DNA of 64,000 nucleotides from Mycobacterium sp. (lineage in GTDB: Bacteria > Actinomycetota > Actinomycetes > Mycobacteriales > Mycobacteriaceae): positions 1-64,000 of the forward strand of contig NZ_JAOPWB010000323.1 of NCBI RefSeq assembly GCF_025965855.1. Direction: 5' to 3'. The first letter of the stretch is position 1. Each line of letters starts with the position of its first letter. Under the pieces are notes generated by a model. The model was not told the origin of the DNA and did not search any database. It was given only the letters and a program-made list of their open reading frames with translations. A program made the translations under genes and the position numbers. Shown here piece by piece: positions 42,618 through 50,569 of the stretch.

Positions 42618-43150
42618 CGACCACCACCATCGCCATCGACCACCCCTGCCGGCGCCTGGTGGTCGCGCTGCCAGGATCGTACGACGAGGCGCGCGAGCAA
42701 TACGAAACCCTGGTTCCCGAGGCTGATTCCACGCGTTTCTACCAGATGGCGTCCTGGCAGGCCACGCTGGAGCTGGCCGAAATCAATGCGCCTCACGGAT
42801 TCATGCGCTACGCCCGCATGGACGTCACCGCACTGATGGCGTCGTCGCCGTCGTTTTGGAAAGCCACCCAATACCTCATGGGCAACCACACCATCGCCGA
42901 ACGTATGTTCCGCCACGACCCGTCGGTCATGCTGCACGCGCCACTGCGCACCTTGCTGTACGCCGACGCCAACGGCGACACCAAGTTCGCGGTCGACCAA
43001 CCCAGCCTGCTGTTCGACAGCTACGACAACCCCGACATCGCCGCCGTCGGGCTCGAACTCGACGGGTTGATCACAAAACTCATCGACCTGCTCGGCGGGG
43101 AGGTCCCTTCACAGCTCGCCGCTCAAAGCCGCCAGCAAATACGATCATGA
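42614..43150 (+). CDS. DUF302 family protein
   Basis: A 178-residue DUF302 protein: SYDEAREQYETLVPEADSTR, APHGFMRYARMDVTALMASS, QYLMGNHTIAERMFRHDPSV and LLYADANGDTKFAVDQPSLL. The family is common near thiol and redox genes but has no fixed function. AAAGGTG before the ATG; the start overlaps the previous stop. The paralog-like gene at 35144 suggests that DUF302 is part of the shared programme. Confidence 0.85.
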   Translation: MTTTTIAIDHPCRRLVVALPGSYDEAREQYETLVPEADSTRFYQMASWQATLELAEINAPHGFMRYARMDVTALMASSPSFWKATQYLMGNHTIAERMFRHDPSVMLHAPLRTLLYADANGDTKFAVDQPSLLFDSYDNPDIAAVGLELDGLITKLIDLLGGEVPSQLAAQSRQQIRS

Positions 43151-43160
43151 GGCCGCGGTT

Positions 43161-44072
43161 ATGACTCCCACTCCCAGTTACCTGATCACCGGCGCCGGCG
43201 GCGGTGTCGGGGGGGTCAGCCGGCTAGTCGTGGAGCAACTTCTCAGCCATGGCGCGGCCGTGCGGGCGATGGTGCACCGCGACGACTCGCGCGCCGACGC
43301 GCTGCGCGCACTGGGAGCTGACGTGATCGTTGGAGATCTGACCAACCCGGTGGATGTCAGTGCGGCGATGTTTGGCATCGGCCGGATGTTTTTCAACATG
43401 AGCGTCTCGGCGGCCTATTTGGAAGCCACTGCCGTGGTGTGCGCGGCCGCCGACGACGGCGACGGCCTGGAAGTGCTGGTCAACATGTCACAAATGACGG
43501 TCTCGCAGATGACCGCAACTAGCACCGAGGAATCCCGCCAACAACGCCTGCACTGGCTGGCCGAGCACGTCATCGGCTGGTCGGGCTTGCCCGCAGTGCA
43601 GATCAGGCCGACCGTCTTCCTCGATAACCCGCTGTTCACCGTGCTGGCAGCCCGCTCAATCCGCGAGAACGGGCAGTTGGCTTTGCCGTTCGGAAGCGGC
43701 CGCACCTCCCCTATCGCGGCGACGGATGTGGCCGCCGTCGTCGCCACCGTGCTCCGTGCGCCGCAGGACCACGTCGGTGCGGTCTACGAATTGACCGGCC
43801 CGGCAGCGCTGGACATCGATGAATTGGCCGAGCAGTATGCGAAAGCCCTTGACCGGCCGATCACCGCGGTTCGGCTGCCCTACGACGAATGGCTTGAGCA
43901 TCTCACCCAGGCAGGCCTCGACCCGCACACCCAACAGCACATCGCCACCATGGCCAGGCTGCATCGCGACGACCGCTACAACCGCTTAACCCATGATGTC
44001 GAAGACCTCACCGGCCGCCCACCACAATCGGTGCAGGAATACATCCGACAGCGACGAGAACTGTTCACGTGA
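43161..44072 (+). CDS. NmrA-type NAD(P)-binding SDR
   Basis: A 303-residue atypical SDR: YLITGAGGGVGGVSRLVVEQ (glycine-rich loop), AMVHRDDSRADALRALGADV, VLVNMSQMTVSQM, and PTVFLDNPLFTVLAARSIRE. The Tyr-x-x-x-Lys pair of classical SDRs is absent, as usual for NmrA and quinone-oxidoreductase-2-like proteins. It may sense or reduce NAD(P)H-linked substrates. The stop overlaps the start of the cNMP/TrxR fusion (GTGA). Confidence 0.88.
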   Translation: MTPTPSYLITGAGGGVGGVSRLVVEQLLSHGAAVRAMVHRDDSRADALRALGADVIVGDLTNPVDVSAAMFGIGRMFFNMSVSAAYLEATAVVCAAADDGDGLEVLVNMSQMTVSQMTATSTEESRQQRLHWLAEHVIGWSGLPAVQIRPTVFLDNPLFTVLAARSIRENGQLALPFGSGRTSPIAATDVAAVVATVLRAPQDHVGAVYELTGPAALDIDELAEQYAKALDRPITAVRLPYDEWLEHLTQAGLDPHTQQHIATMARLHRDDRYNRLTHDVEDLTGRPPQSVQEYIRQRRELFT

Positions 44073-45748
44073 CTGACGCGCACAACCACGTCAACGTCCC
44101 GGTCAATACCAAGACTCGACCGTTGCTGACGCCAGCGCTGATGGTGCGCTTGCGCGCGTACGGATCGGCCGAGACGGTCGCTGCCGGCGACCTCATCTAT
44201 CAGCTCGGCGACGACAGCTACGACCTGATCCTGATCGAAACCGGTCGCGTTGATCTGCTCTGCGACCCAGCGACCGGCCAAGCGCCGTCCCTCATCGCAG
44301 AGATGCGGCCCGGTGATTTTCTCGGTGAGATCAGCCTGTTCACCGGGGAACGCATGTTCATCACCGCGTGCGCCCGCGAACCCGCCACGATCTACCGCAT
44401 CGGCGCGGAAGCCTTCCGGCAGTTGATGGCCCAAGACGCCGAGCTGTCCGATCTCATCCTGACCGCGTTGTATCGTCGCCGCGGACTGCTTAAGGGCGCG
44501 CTCGCTGGCACGATCGAGATTGTCGGGCAACAGAATTCAGCCGCGGCGTTGGCGCTGGTGGCTTACGCCGAACGAATGGAACTGCCGCACAAGTGGACCG
44601 ACGCGGAGACGCCCCGCGGGGCATCGTTGGGCAGAAGCCTCGAACTCCAACCGGCTGACCTGCCCACGGTGCTGTTGCCCGACGCGGTCCTTGTGAACGC
44701 CACTCCGTCACAGCTGGCCAGACACCTGGCGCTATCCCCGTCCCGGAGCGCCACGAAGACCACCGACCTGGTGGTGATCGGCGGCGGGCCAGCCGGTTTG
44801 GCCGCGACCGTTTACGGCGCCTCCGAAGGCCTGCAGACGATCATGCTGGACGCTGTCGCCCCCGGAGGCCAGGCCGCCGCAACCTCGCGGATCGAGAACT
44901 ATCCGGGGTTCCCCAACGGACTCAGCGGCGCCGACCTCGTTCGCCGTGCGGCCATCCAGGCGCTGAAATTCGGGGCGCACCTATATGCCCCCTACCGGGT
45001 GGTGGCGCTCAACGCCCAACGGGGCGAGCCGATCGAGCTGACCCTCGACGATCAATCCCGCATCATCGCCCGCGCAATCATCCTGGCCACCGGCGCCCAC
45101 TACAAGACGTTACCGCTGCCACGCTGGACCGAGTTCGAAGGCTGCGGAATCTACTACGCCGCAACCGAATTAGAGGCACAGCGCTGCGCGCAATCACCTG
45201 TGGCAATCATCGGTGGGGCGAATTCGGCCGGACAGGCGGCACTGTTTCTCGCCGAACGTTGCGCACACGTCACGCTGATACTGCGAGGACAAAGCATCGA
45301 TACCAACATGTCGGCTTATCTTGTCGACCGCGTGGTCAACCACCCCGCGATCACGATCGTTACCGAAGCAGAAGTCACCGAACTACACGGCGCCGACTGC
45401 CTCGCATCCCTCACGATGACGAAGCGCCCGACCGGCACCGCCAGCACTATCGAGTGCGGTGCGCTGTTCTGCTTTATCGGTGCGCTGCCCGACACGAGTT
45501 GGCTGCCGCACATCAGCACCGACGAGGACGGCTTTATTTACACCGACACCCGGATCCGCAACGACCTTGGGCCGCAATGGGAATCACTTGCACGGCAGCC
45601 GCTGCCATTCGAGACCTCAATTCCGGGAGTCTTCGCCGTGGGCGACGTCCGTAATGGATCAATGAAACGTGTCGCCGCCGCGATCGGCGAAGGAGCAAGC
45701 GCGGTAGCCTCCGTTCACATAGTCCTCAATCCGGGAGGTAAATCGTGA
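44069..45748 (+). CDS. cyclic-nucleotide-binding domain fused to a thioredoxin-reductase-like flavoprotein without CxxC
   Basis: A 559-residue fusion. Residues about 25-150 form a CRP-type cNMP-binding domain (AAGDLIYQLGDDSYDLILIE, then GDFLGEISLFTGERMFITAC). Residues about 230-555 form a TrxR-like domain: VVIGGGPAGLAATVYGASEG (FAD), APGGQAAATSRIENYPGFPN, AIIGGANSAGQAALFLAERC (NADPH) and FAVGDVRNGSMKRVAAAIGE. Where TrxR has CATC the protein has AATE (IYYAATELEAQRC), so no dithiol can be formed there. Such fusions usually sit beside a UBP zinc finger, as here. A decayed copy lies at 36212. Confidence 0.92.
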   Translation: MTDAHNHVNVPVNTKTRPLLTPALMVRLRAYGSAETVAAGDLIYQLGDDSYDLILIETGRVDLLCDPATGQAPSLIAEMRPGDFLGEISLFTGERMFITACAREPATIYRIGAEAFRQLMAQDAELSDLILTALYRRRGLLKGALAGTIEIVGQQNSAAALALVAYAERMELPHKWTDAETPRGASLGRSLELQPADLPTVLLPDAVLVNATPSQLARHLALSPSRSATKTTDLVVIGGGPAGLAATVYGASEGLQTIMLDAVAPGGQAAATSRIENYPGFPNGLSGADLVRRAAIQALKFGAHLYAPYRVVALNAQRGEPIELTLDDQSRIIARAIILATGAHYKTLPLPRWTEFEGCGIYYAATELEAQRCAQSPVAIIGGANSAGQAALFLAERCAHVTLILRGQSIDTNMSAYLVDRVVNHPAITIVTEAEVTELHGADCLASLTMTKRPTGTASTIECGALFCFIGALPDTSWLPHISTDEDGFIYTDTRIRNDLGPQWESLARQPLPFETSIPGVFAVGDVRNGSMKRVAAAIGEGASAVASVHIVLNPGGKS

Positions 45749-46011
45749 CGCCCATGTCTACAGACCCCGATCTGACGGCGATCCAACCCGTCAGTCCTCG
45801 CACCCCGAACGGCTGCGAAGAGTGCCTGGAACTCGGCACGCGATGGGTGCATCTTCGGTTGTGCCTGACGTGCGGGCACGTCGGCTGTTGCGACTCGTCG
45901 CCGATGCGGCACGCCAGCAGCCACGCCCGCACCGTCGGGCACCCCATCGCGCAATCCATGGAGCCAGGCGAATCCTGGCGCTGGTGTTATGTCCACGAGA
46001 ACTACGTCTGA
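45745..46011 (+). CDS. UBP-type zinc finger protein
   Basis: An 88-residue protein made almost entirely of one UBP zinc finger: GCEECLELGTRWVHLRLCLT, CGHVGCCDSSPMRHASSHAR and TVGHPIAQSMEPGESWRWCY. The C-x2-C, C-x2-C, C and His ligands of the family are in order. In eukaryotes this finger binds free ubiquitin ends; its bacterial partner is unknown. GTG 45745 with GGGAGG upstream overlaps the TrxR stop (GTGA), so the two proteins are made together and likely act together. Confidence 0.92.
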   Translation: MTPMSTDPDLTAIQPVSPRTPNGCEECLELGTRWVHLRLCLTCGHVGCCDSSPMRHASSHARTVGHPIAQSMEPGESWRWCYVHENYV

Positions 46012-46038
46012 GCCCTGCCGGTAATCGAGGATCCATAA

Positions 46039-46602
46039 GTGCGCAGAGGCTGGCAAAGCGGGTTCGCGACGATTCCGGTGACGGTGCTGACGTTGGTACT
46101 CGTCGTTTTGGAAGTTGCCGACGGCCCGGTTCGCAGCTGGTTAGCAGCCCACCCGTTCACCACCGCGACAGCAGCAGGAATCCTTGTTCTGGGTATCACC
46201 GTCTTGATCGTCGATCAGGTGCTGCGGATGCGGCAACTACGCGAGCGATCCCGCGCGACCGCAGCGCAGGCCGCGATCGTGCTCGTACAAGCGACTCGCG
46301 CGACACGAGCGGCTTCTGACGCCTTGAGCGGCTCCGACGACCGCGCGACGGCCTCCGACGAAGTACGCACCTACATGACCATGCTGCTGATCGCCGCCCC
46401 AATCCTGATCGACGCCAAGACCTCGCGCGCGTTCTTAGAGCAGGCCCAACAGCTGGGAGGTCAGCTGGTGAACCTTCTCGCTGCAGACGCGACGAGCCCC
46501 GACAAGGCTTCAGCCGCACTAGTCGATCGGGCGCTTCAACAGCTCAACACCGCGGCTGCTCCCTTGCTTGCCCTGCTCGAGGTCCTACCGCGAATCGCTT
46601 GA
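46039..46602 (+). CDS. membrane protein of unknown function
   Basis: A 187-residue protein with two predicted membrane helices near the N-terminus (IPVTVLTLVLVVLEVADGPV and TATAAGILVLGITVLIVDQV). A long Ala-rich cytosolic helical domain follows (RSRATAAQAAIVLVQATRAT), ending LLALLEVLPRIA. GAGGA seven bases before the GTG start. It closes the plus-strand operon and overlaps the convergent tautomerase by 18 bases. No domain recognised. Confidence 0.75.
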   Translation: MRRGWQSGFATIPVTVLTLVLVVLEVADGPVRSWLAAHPFTTATAAGILVLGITVLIVDQVLRMRQLRERSRATAAQAAIVLVQATRATRAASDALSGSDDRATASDEVRTYMTMLLIAAPILIDAKTSRAFLEQAQQLGGQLVNLLAADATSPDKASAALVDRALQQLNTAAAPLLALLEVLPRIA

Positions 46603-47031
46603 AACCGTGGTCCAGCCGAGTTGGGTTAACTTGGCACGGTTCTGCTCAAACCACTGCTCTTCCTGGCCGGGCTCGGGGAAGATCAACCCGGCTTCCATGA
46701 CATTTGCGGGATCGGTTTCGGTCAGCGCGACAATAAGTTCGGCGTCTGACTGGCCCGTGACATCTATCCACATCCGCGACAGGTCTCGCAGCATTCCTTG
46801 TCGCGTTTCGAGGTCCCGTCCATGCCGGACGATGCCGAAAACGTAAGAGTGCGTTGCCGGTTTGCCGGCAACGAAGCACTCGCCTTCCGGAAGCTCCAGA
46901 AACAAAACATTGACAAACGACGGTGGTGCGCCGGTGGCGTTGCAGTGAATGCTGGTAATTTGGTCGGCTATCTCGGCTTTCGCAGATTTGGCCAGTAGCC
47001 CTTGCGGGTAGTAACACTGGTAGACGGGCAT
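46585..47031 (-). CDS. cis-CaaD/Cg10062-like tautomerase
   Basis: A 148-residue protein, the length of cis-3-chloroacrylic acid dehalogenase. It starts MPVYQCYYPQ (Pro1). The positions of the catalytic set are conserved: His in ITSIHCNATG, the R-x-x-R pair in IVRHGRDLE, and Glu in VMEAGLIFPEPGQEEQWF. It is the best dehalogenase-like candidate of the five tautomerases. It lies downstream of ubiX-ubiD on the same strand, its start overlapping the ubiD stop. Confidence 0.9.
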   Translation of the reverse strand: MPVYQCYYPQGLLAKSAKAEIADQITSIHCNATGAPPSFVNVLFLELPEGECFVAGKPATHSYVFGIVRHGRDLETRQGMLRDLSRMWIDVTGQSDAELIVALTETDPANVMEAGLIFPEPGQEEQWFEQNRAKLTQLGWTTVSSDSR

Positions 47032-48527
47032 CAGTTGTTTCTTTCCTTCGGATGGGGAGAGTTGGACTCGGCGGCTAGCACACGTTCGCGGACCTCGGCC
47101 GGGTAGAGATTGTCGAACGTCGCTGCGCGCGCTTCACCGTCCTCGATCGACGCGAGCAACCCGTCGTGCACAACAATCGGCCCGCGCCCGCCGTGCCGTT
47201 CCTCCTCGGTGTAGCACTGATACCACGGCAGGATCGGCACCTCCCAGTGCTCCTGCCGAAGAGTCGGATGTATACGAGTGCCAAGCGCCCACAACACATC
47301 CGACATGTTCGCCGGGTCGATGTCGTCGTCGAGCACGTAGGTGACCGGACACATGTGACCGACCCGGCTGGTACTCATCAGCTCCCCGACCCGGTGCACG
47401 AATTCGGTGGTGCTGGCTTCCGATCGCACATCGCGCCAATGCCGCGGGACGGTGATGATCATCCAGTGGCAGGCCGTGTCCACCAGCAGCCAGGCCGTGG
47501 TGATGGGCAGGCCCGCGTTGCGTAGGAGCGCCAGTACCTCAGCCGACACCCCAACCGCCGGGGCGATCTGCGAATCATCGGGCGGGCGGCCGGTGGCACT
47601 TATCGGCCAGATCGGGTTGTCGCGGTAGGTGATCGCCTCGATCGTGTATACCGGCTCCGGGGAGGTCTCGGGAAGCGCGTAGCCATGGAATTCGGCGTAG
47701 GGGCCTTCGGTGGCGTCACGGGTGATCGAAACATGGCCTTCGATGACGACTTCGGCGCCGGCTGGTACCTCAAGATCGTTGGTCTCACACTTGACGACTT
47801 CCACGGGTTCGCCGTAGAGCGTTCCCAGGAACGTTCCCTCATCCACCTCGGCCGGAATGGGCATCCCGCCAATCATCGGTACACCGGGGTCACCGCCCTG
47901 CACAACGGCGAACGGCATCGGCTTACCGATCTTTTCCCATTCCGCCCAGATCATCCCGATATGTTGCTGAGGCAAGAACAGGCCTGTCATGTGGCGGTTG
48001 TCGATCATCATGATGCGCGAGATCGACCAGTTGGTCCATCGTCCGTCGGGGGTTTGCGCGACGATGACACCCCAGGTATTGGGGTAGCGGCCGCCATCAT
48101 CGGCGTGCACCAAGGGAATCGGAAAGCGATCCAGGGTCGCGTCGGCGCCCAGCAGAATGTTCTGCTTGCATGGCGCCGCATCGGCTGAGATCGGCTTCGG
48201 CGGAATCGGGGTCTTTCCATGCACCGCTACCAGGTGCTCGACCAATTGTTGCGCCGTCGTGTCATGCGGTAGACCGAGCGAAAGCGCAACGCGCGCCAAG
48301 GGATAGCGGCGATCACTGGACAACGCACCCGGAGCACCAAGCAGGCGGAACCCGGGCTCTGCGTCCTCGACGGTGTCGAACAACGGTGCCGGCCAGCCCT
48401 GCTCGGTTGACCGGCGGGTGATCGCGGCCGCCTCCAGCACAGCGCTGACGCGACGATCGATATGCTCAACATCGCCAAGCGACTCCAGCGCCTGCAGATA
48501 TTCACGGAGATCGGCAACCCTGGGCAT
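47031..48527 (-). CDS. UbiD family prFMN-dependent decarboxylase
   Basis: A 498-residue UbiD enzyme with LREYLQALESLGDVEHIDRR, NWSISRIMMIDNRHMTGLFL, GEPVEVVKCETNDLEVPAGA and the signature TEGPYAEFHGY that carries catalytic and metal Glu residues. UbiD proteins decarboxylate aromatic or alpha,beta-unsaturated acids with prenylated FMN made by UbiX, which is coupled upstream (TGATG at 48525-48529). The start is ATG 48527. The substrate is not readable from sequence. Confidence 0.93.
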   Translation of the reverse strand: MPRVADLREYLQALESLGDVEHIDRRVSAVLEAAAITRRSTEQGWPAPLFDTVEDAEPGFRLLGAPGALSSDRRYPLARVALSLGLPHDTTAQQLVEHLVAVHGKTPIPPKPISADAAPCKQNILLGADATLDRFPIPLVHADDGGRYPNTWGVIVAQTPDGRWTNWSISRIMMIDNRHMTGLFLPQQHIGMIWAEWEKIGKPMPFAVVQGGDPGVPMIGGMPIPAEVDEGTFLGTLYGEPVEVVKCETNDLEVPAGAEVVIEGHVSITRDATEGPYAEFHGYALPETSPEPVYTIEAITYRDNPIWPISATGRPPDDSQIAPAVGVSAEVLALLRNAGLPITTAWLLVDTACHWMIITVPRHWRDVRSEASTTEFVHRVGELMSTSRVGHMCPVTYVLDDDIDPANMSDVLWALGTRIHPTLRQEHWEVPILPWYQCYTEEERHGGRGPIVVHDGLLASIEDGEARAATFDNLYPAEVRERVLAAESNSPHPKERNN

Positions 48528-49129
48528 CAGTGACTCACCACCTTGAGACTCGAGGCCTTCGCCCCCGGCACACCGGTCCACCTTTTGGCGGCTGGCGATT
48601 CGATGTCGAACTGGTCCAGAATCCGGGTCACGACGTGATCGACAATGTCGTCGACGGACTCCGGAAGGTTGTAGAACGCCGGCATCGGCGGGACGATGCG
48701 GGCACCCATGCGGGCCAGGGTCAGCATGTTGTCCAGATGAATCTCACTGAGCGGCGTTTCACGGGGCACCAGCACGAGTCGGCGGTGTTCCTTCAACGTC
48801 ACATCCGCTGCACGGGCAATCAATCCGTCGGCGTAGCCCGTCCGGATCGCCGCAAGAGTCTTCATGCTGCAGGGGACGATCACCATTCCCTCTACCCGGA
48901 AAGAACCAGACGAGATCGCCGCAGCCTGCTCGTCCCACGAATGGACAACGTCGGCTAGTTCCTCGACATCGCGTGCCGACAACTGCGTCTCCAGGTGGAT
49001 GGTTGCCCGCGCCCAGCGCGACAGCACCAGGTGCGTCTCTATATCGGGACACTGTTGCAGTCGGCGAAGCAGCTCGATGCCGAGCACTGCGCCGGTGGCT
49101 CCAGTCATGCCCACGACAATCCTTCTCAT
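48527..49129 (-). CDS. ubiX: UbiX family flavin prenyltransferase
   Basis: A 200-residue flavoprotein: IVVGMTGATGAVLGIELLRR, SGSFRVEGMVIVPCSMKTLA, RLVLVPRETPLSEIHLDNML and ARIVPPMPAFYNLPES, which are the UbiX/Pad1 signatures. It prenylates FMN to supply the UbiD cofactor. The stop overlaps the ubiD start, a standard pairing. Confidence 0.94.
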   Translation of the reverse strand: MRRIVVGMTGATGAVLGIELLRRLQQCPDIETHLVLSRWARATIHLETQLSARDVEELADVVHSWDEQAAAISSGSFRVEGMVIVPCSMKTLAAIRTGYADGLIARAADVTLKEHRRLVLVPRETPLSEIHLDNMLTLARMGARIVPPMPAFYNLPESVDDIVDHVVTRILDQFDIESPAAKRWTGVPGAKASSLKVVSH

Positions 49130-49257
49130 TCAACCCACTTCCAATCACTACTCAATATCCTGTTTTGCTCTTGACGGTAGTTCTAAGCGATTCGATTGGA
49201 TCCTTCGCCAAACCGGCGCAGTTTGTCGATATGCGAGCCGACAACGGCTGCGCCCTC

Positions 49258-49416
49258 TTAATGCCTCTCGGTTGCCAATGCAGCCATCGGGCGACGGTGC
49301 ACGGTCACGAACTCGTTGGAGTTGCGCAGTCGGGCGGCGAGATGGAACGCGGTCACCAGAGCTGGGATCAGCACCGGGGACAAAGTCAGTACCAGTATCG
49401 CGATTGGAAGGAGCAT
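49258..49416 (-). CDS. small membrane protein
   Basis: A 52-residue frame from ATG 49416 with AGGTG five bases upstream: MLLPIAILVLTLSPVLIPAL forms one hydrophobic helix, followed by LAARLRNSNEFVTVHRRPMA, a basic tail. It lies 128 bases before ubiX on the same strand. A longer in-frame start at 49587 gives a shadow-like extension and is rejected. Function unknown; it may be a short membrane anchor for the decarboxylase cluster. Confidence 0.65.
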   Translation of the reverse strand: MLLPIAILVLTLSPVLIPALVTAFHLAARLRNSNEFVTVHRRPMAALATERH

Positions 49417-49519
49417 CGTTTCACCTACATTTCTTTCGTTTGAGCGGATCTCCGCATTTGGTTTTCTAAGGACGCGCGACGCTGCGCGATACTCGCCCGG
49501 TGGCGAGAGCGAGAGTTCT

Positions 49520-49693
49520 TTACCACCACTTCTTGATCTGTCGGTACACCTCGTCGCTGGTCCCGGTAACCCGTTGCTTGACAACAAGATTGGAACCGTA
49601 CAGGCTGGCTACCCATCGGCCCGCGATGATGTCAACGCGCAATAGGCAACCGTCGCTGGCGAATACATGGCCGGTCGCATGAGGCATGACCAT
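49520..49693 (-). CDS. 57-residue hypothetical protein with a near-perfect ribosome site
   Basis: The minus strand reads MVMPHATGHVFASDGCLLRV, then DIIAGRWVASLYGSNLVVKQ and RVTGTSDEVYRQIKKWW, ending in TAA. AAAGGAGGA four bases before the ATG at 49693 is one of the best ribosome sites in the window. The pattern of strands, then a basic-aromatic helix, suggests a small folded domain. Its frame is too short for usual ORF cut-offs. It begins the minus-strand set leading to ubiX-ubiD and is divergent from the flavin reductase. I recognise no family. Confidence 0.75.
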   Translation of the reverse strand: MVMPHATGHVFASDGCLLRVDIIAGRWVASLYGSNLVVKQRVTGTSDEVYRQIKKWW

Positions 49694-49988
49694 GACGTCC
49701 TCCTTTGGTGTAATCCGTACATCTCATGCAATCACCGCAGGTCAACGGGGGTTAGCCTCAAAGGGGTTGTTTTTCTCCCCCGAAGGGGGAAACGAGTTGC
49801 GCTTGGCCGCGGGCGGGGCAACGGCCGACAGTCCTTCCCGGCGCGCGTGGTTGGTTTTCTCACCCCATGTGGGCATTTCATCGCCGAACCGATTGACCCC
49901 GTGCCCACACCCGACAGAGGCTGATGCCACCAGACGCGTTACTGCCAACGCACTTTCAATATCAACACCACTAAGAAGAGGTGAACAA
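49694..49988. promoter_or_regulatory. divergent promoter region with a block shared with 55135-55180
   Basis: From 49855 (TTTTCTCACCC) to 49900 this gap matches 55135-55180 at 37 of 46 positions, including CATTTC, TCGCCG and GATTGACC. TTGACC may be a -35 box for the flavin reductase. A hairpin, TCCCCC-GAA-GGGGGA, lies at 49776-49790, with no T-run after it on either strand. Both copies of the block lie in divergent gaps upstream of flavin-linked genes. Confidence 0.5.
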
Positions 49989-50510
49989 ATGCAGGCAACG
50001 GCCACATTAGACAAAAACTCCACAATCAGCGCGGAGGATTTTCGGTTCGCGATGCGCCGCCTGGCCGGTGGGGTCAGCATCATCTCCGGCATCGGCCCCG
50101 ACGGCCCGCTGGGGGTCACCGCAACCGCGGTGACGTCGCTGACAGCCGAGCCGCCCAGCGTCCTGTGCTGCCTCAACCGCTCGCTGGAGTTGGAGACCGC
50201 CGTCAAACAGACCGGCAGGTTCGGAGTGAACATGCTGCGCACCGATCACCACGATCTGGCGAAACGCTTCGCCGGCATGCACGGGGTGCGTGGTTCTGCG
50301 AAGTTCGAGCAAGGGAACTGGACAATCCTGCCCAGCGATGTTCCCGCGCTCTTTGACAGTCTCGTTACGTTCGACTGCCGCGTCGACGACATCGTCGAGG
50401 TGGGAACACATTCCATCTTCGTCGGCCTGATCACCCGAGCCCATTTCGGTGAGTCAGGTGACCCATTGGTGTATTGCGACGGCGCCTTCGCCGGCCTGGC
50501 TCCGCTGTGA
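49989..50510 (+). CDS. flavin reductase family protein
   Basis: A 173-residue FMN-binding split-barrel protein: FRFAMRRLAGGVSIISGIGP, GVTATAVTSLTAEPPSVLCC, RFGVNMLRTDHHDLAKRFAG and VYCDGAFAGL. It resembles HpaC-type NAD(P)H:flavin reductases that feed reduced flavin to two-component monooxygenases. AGAGGTGA before the ATG at 49989 gives the start; the frame extends upstream to 49686 but crosses the promoter block. Confidence 0.9.
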   Translation: MQATATLDKNSTISAEDFRFAMRRLAGGVSIISGIGPDGPLGVTATAVTSLTAEPPSVLCCLNRSLELETAVKQTGRFGVNMLRTDHHDLAKRFAGMHGVRGSAKFEQGNWTILPSDVPALFDSLVTFDCRVDDIVEVGTHSIFVGLITRAHFGESGDPLVYCDGAFAGLAPL

Positions 50511-50569
50511 GCGTCGGACTCACACGGAGTCGCTGACGTAGGTCTCTAGTTTGGAAAGGAAATTTTGCA

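Noticed and set aside
49776-49790. TCCCCC-GAA-GGGGGA hairpin as a terminator.
   Set aside because: It lies in a divergent promoter region, and no T-run follows on either strand, so termination is not supported; kept only as a hairpin note.
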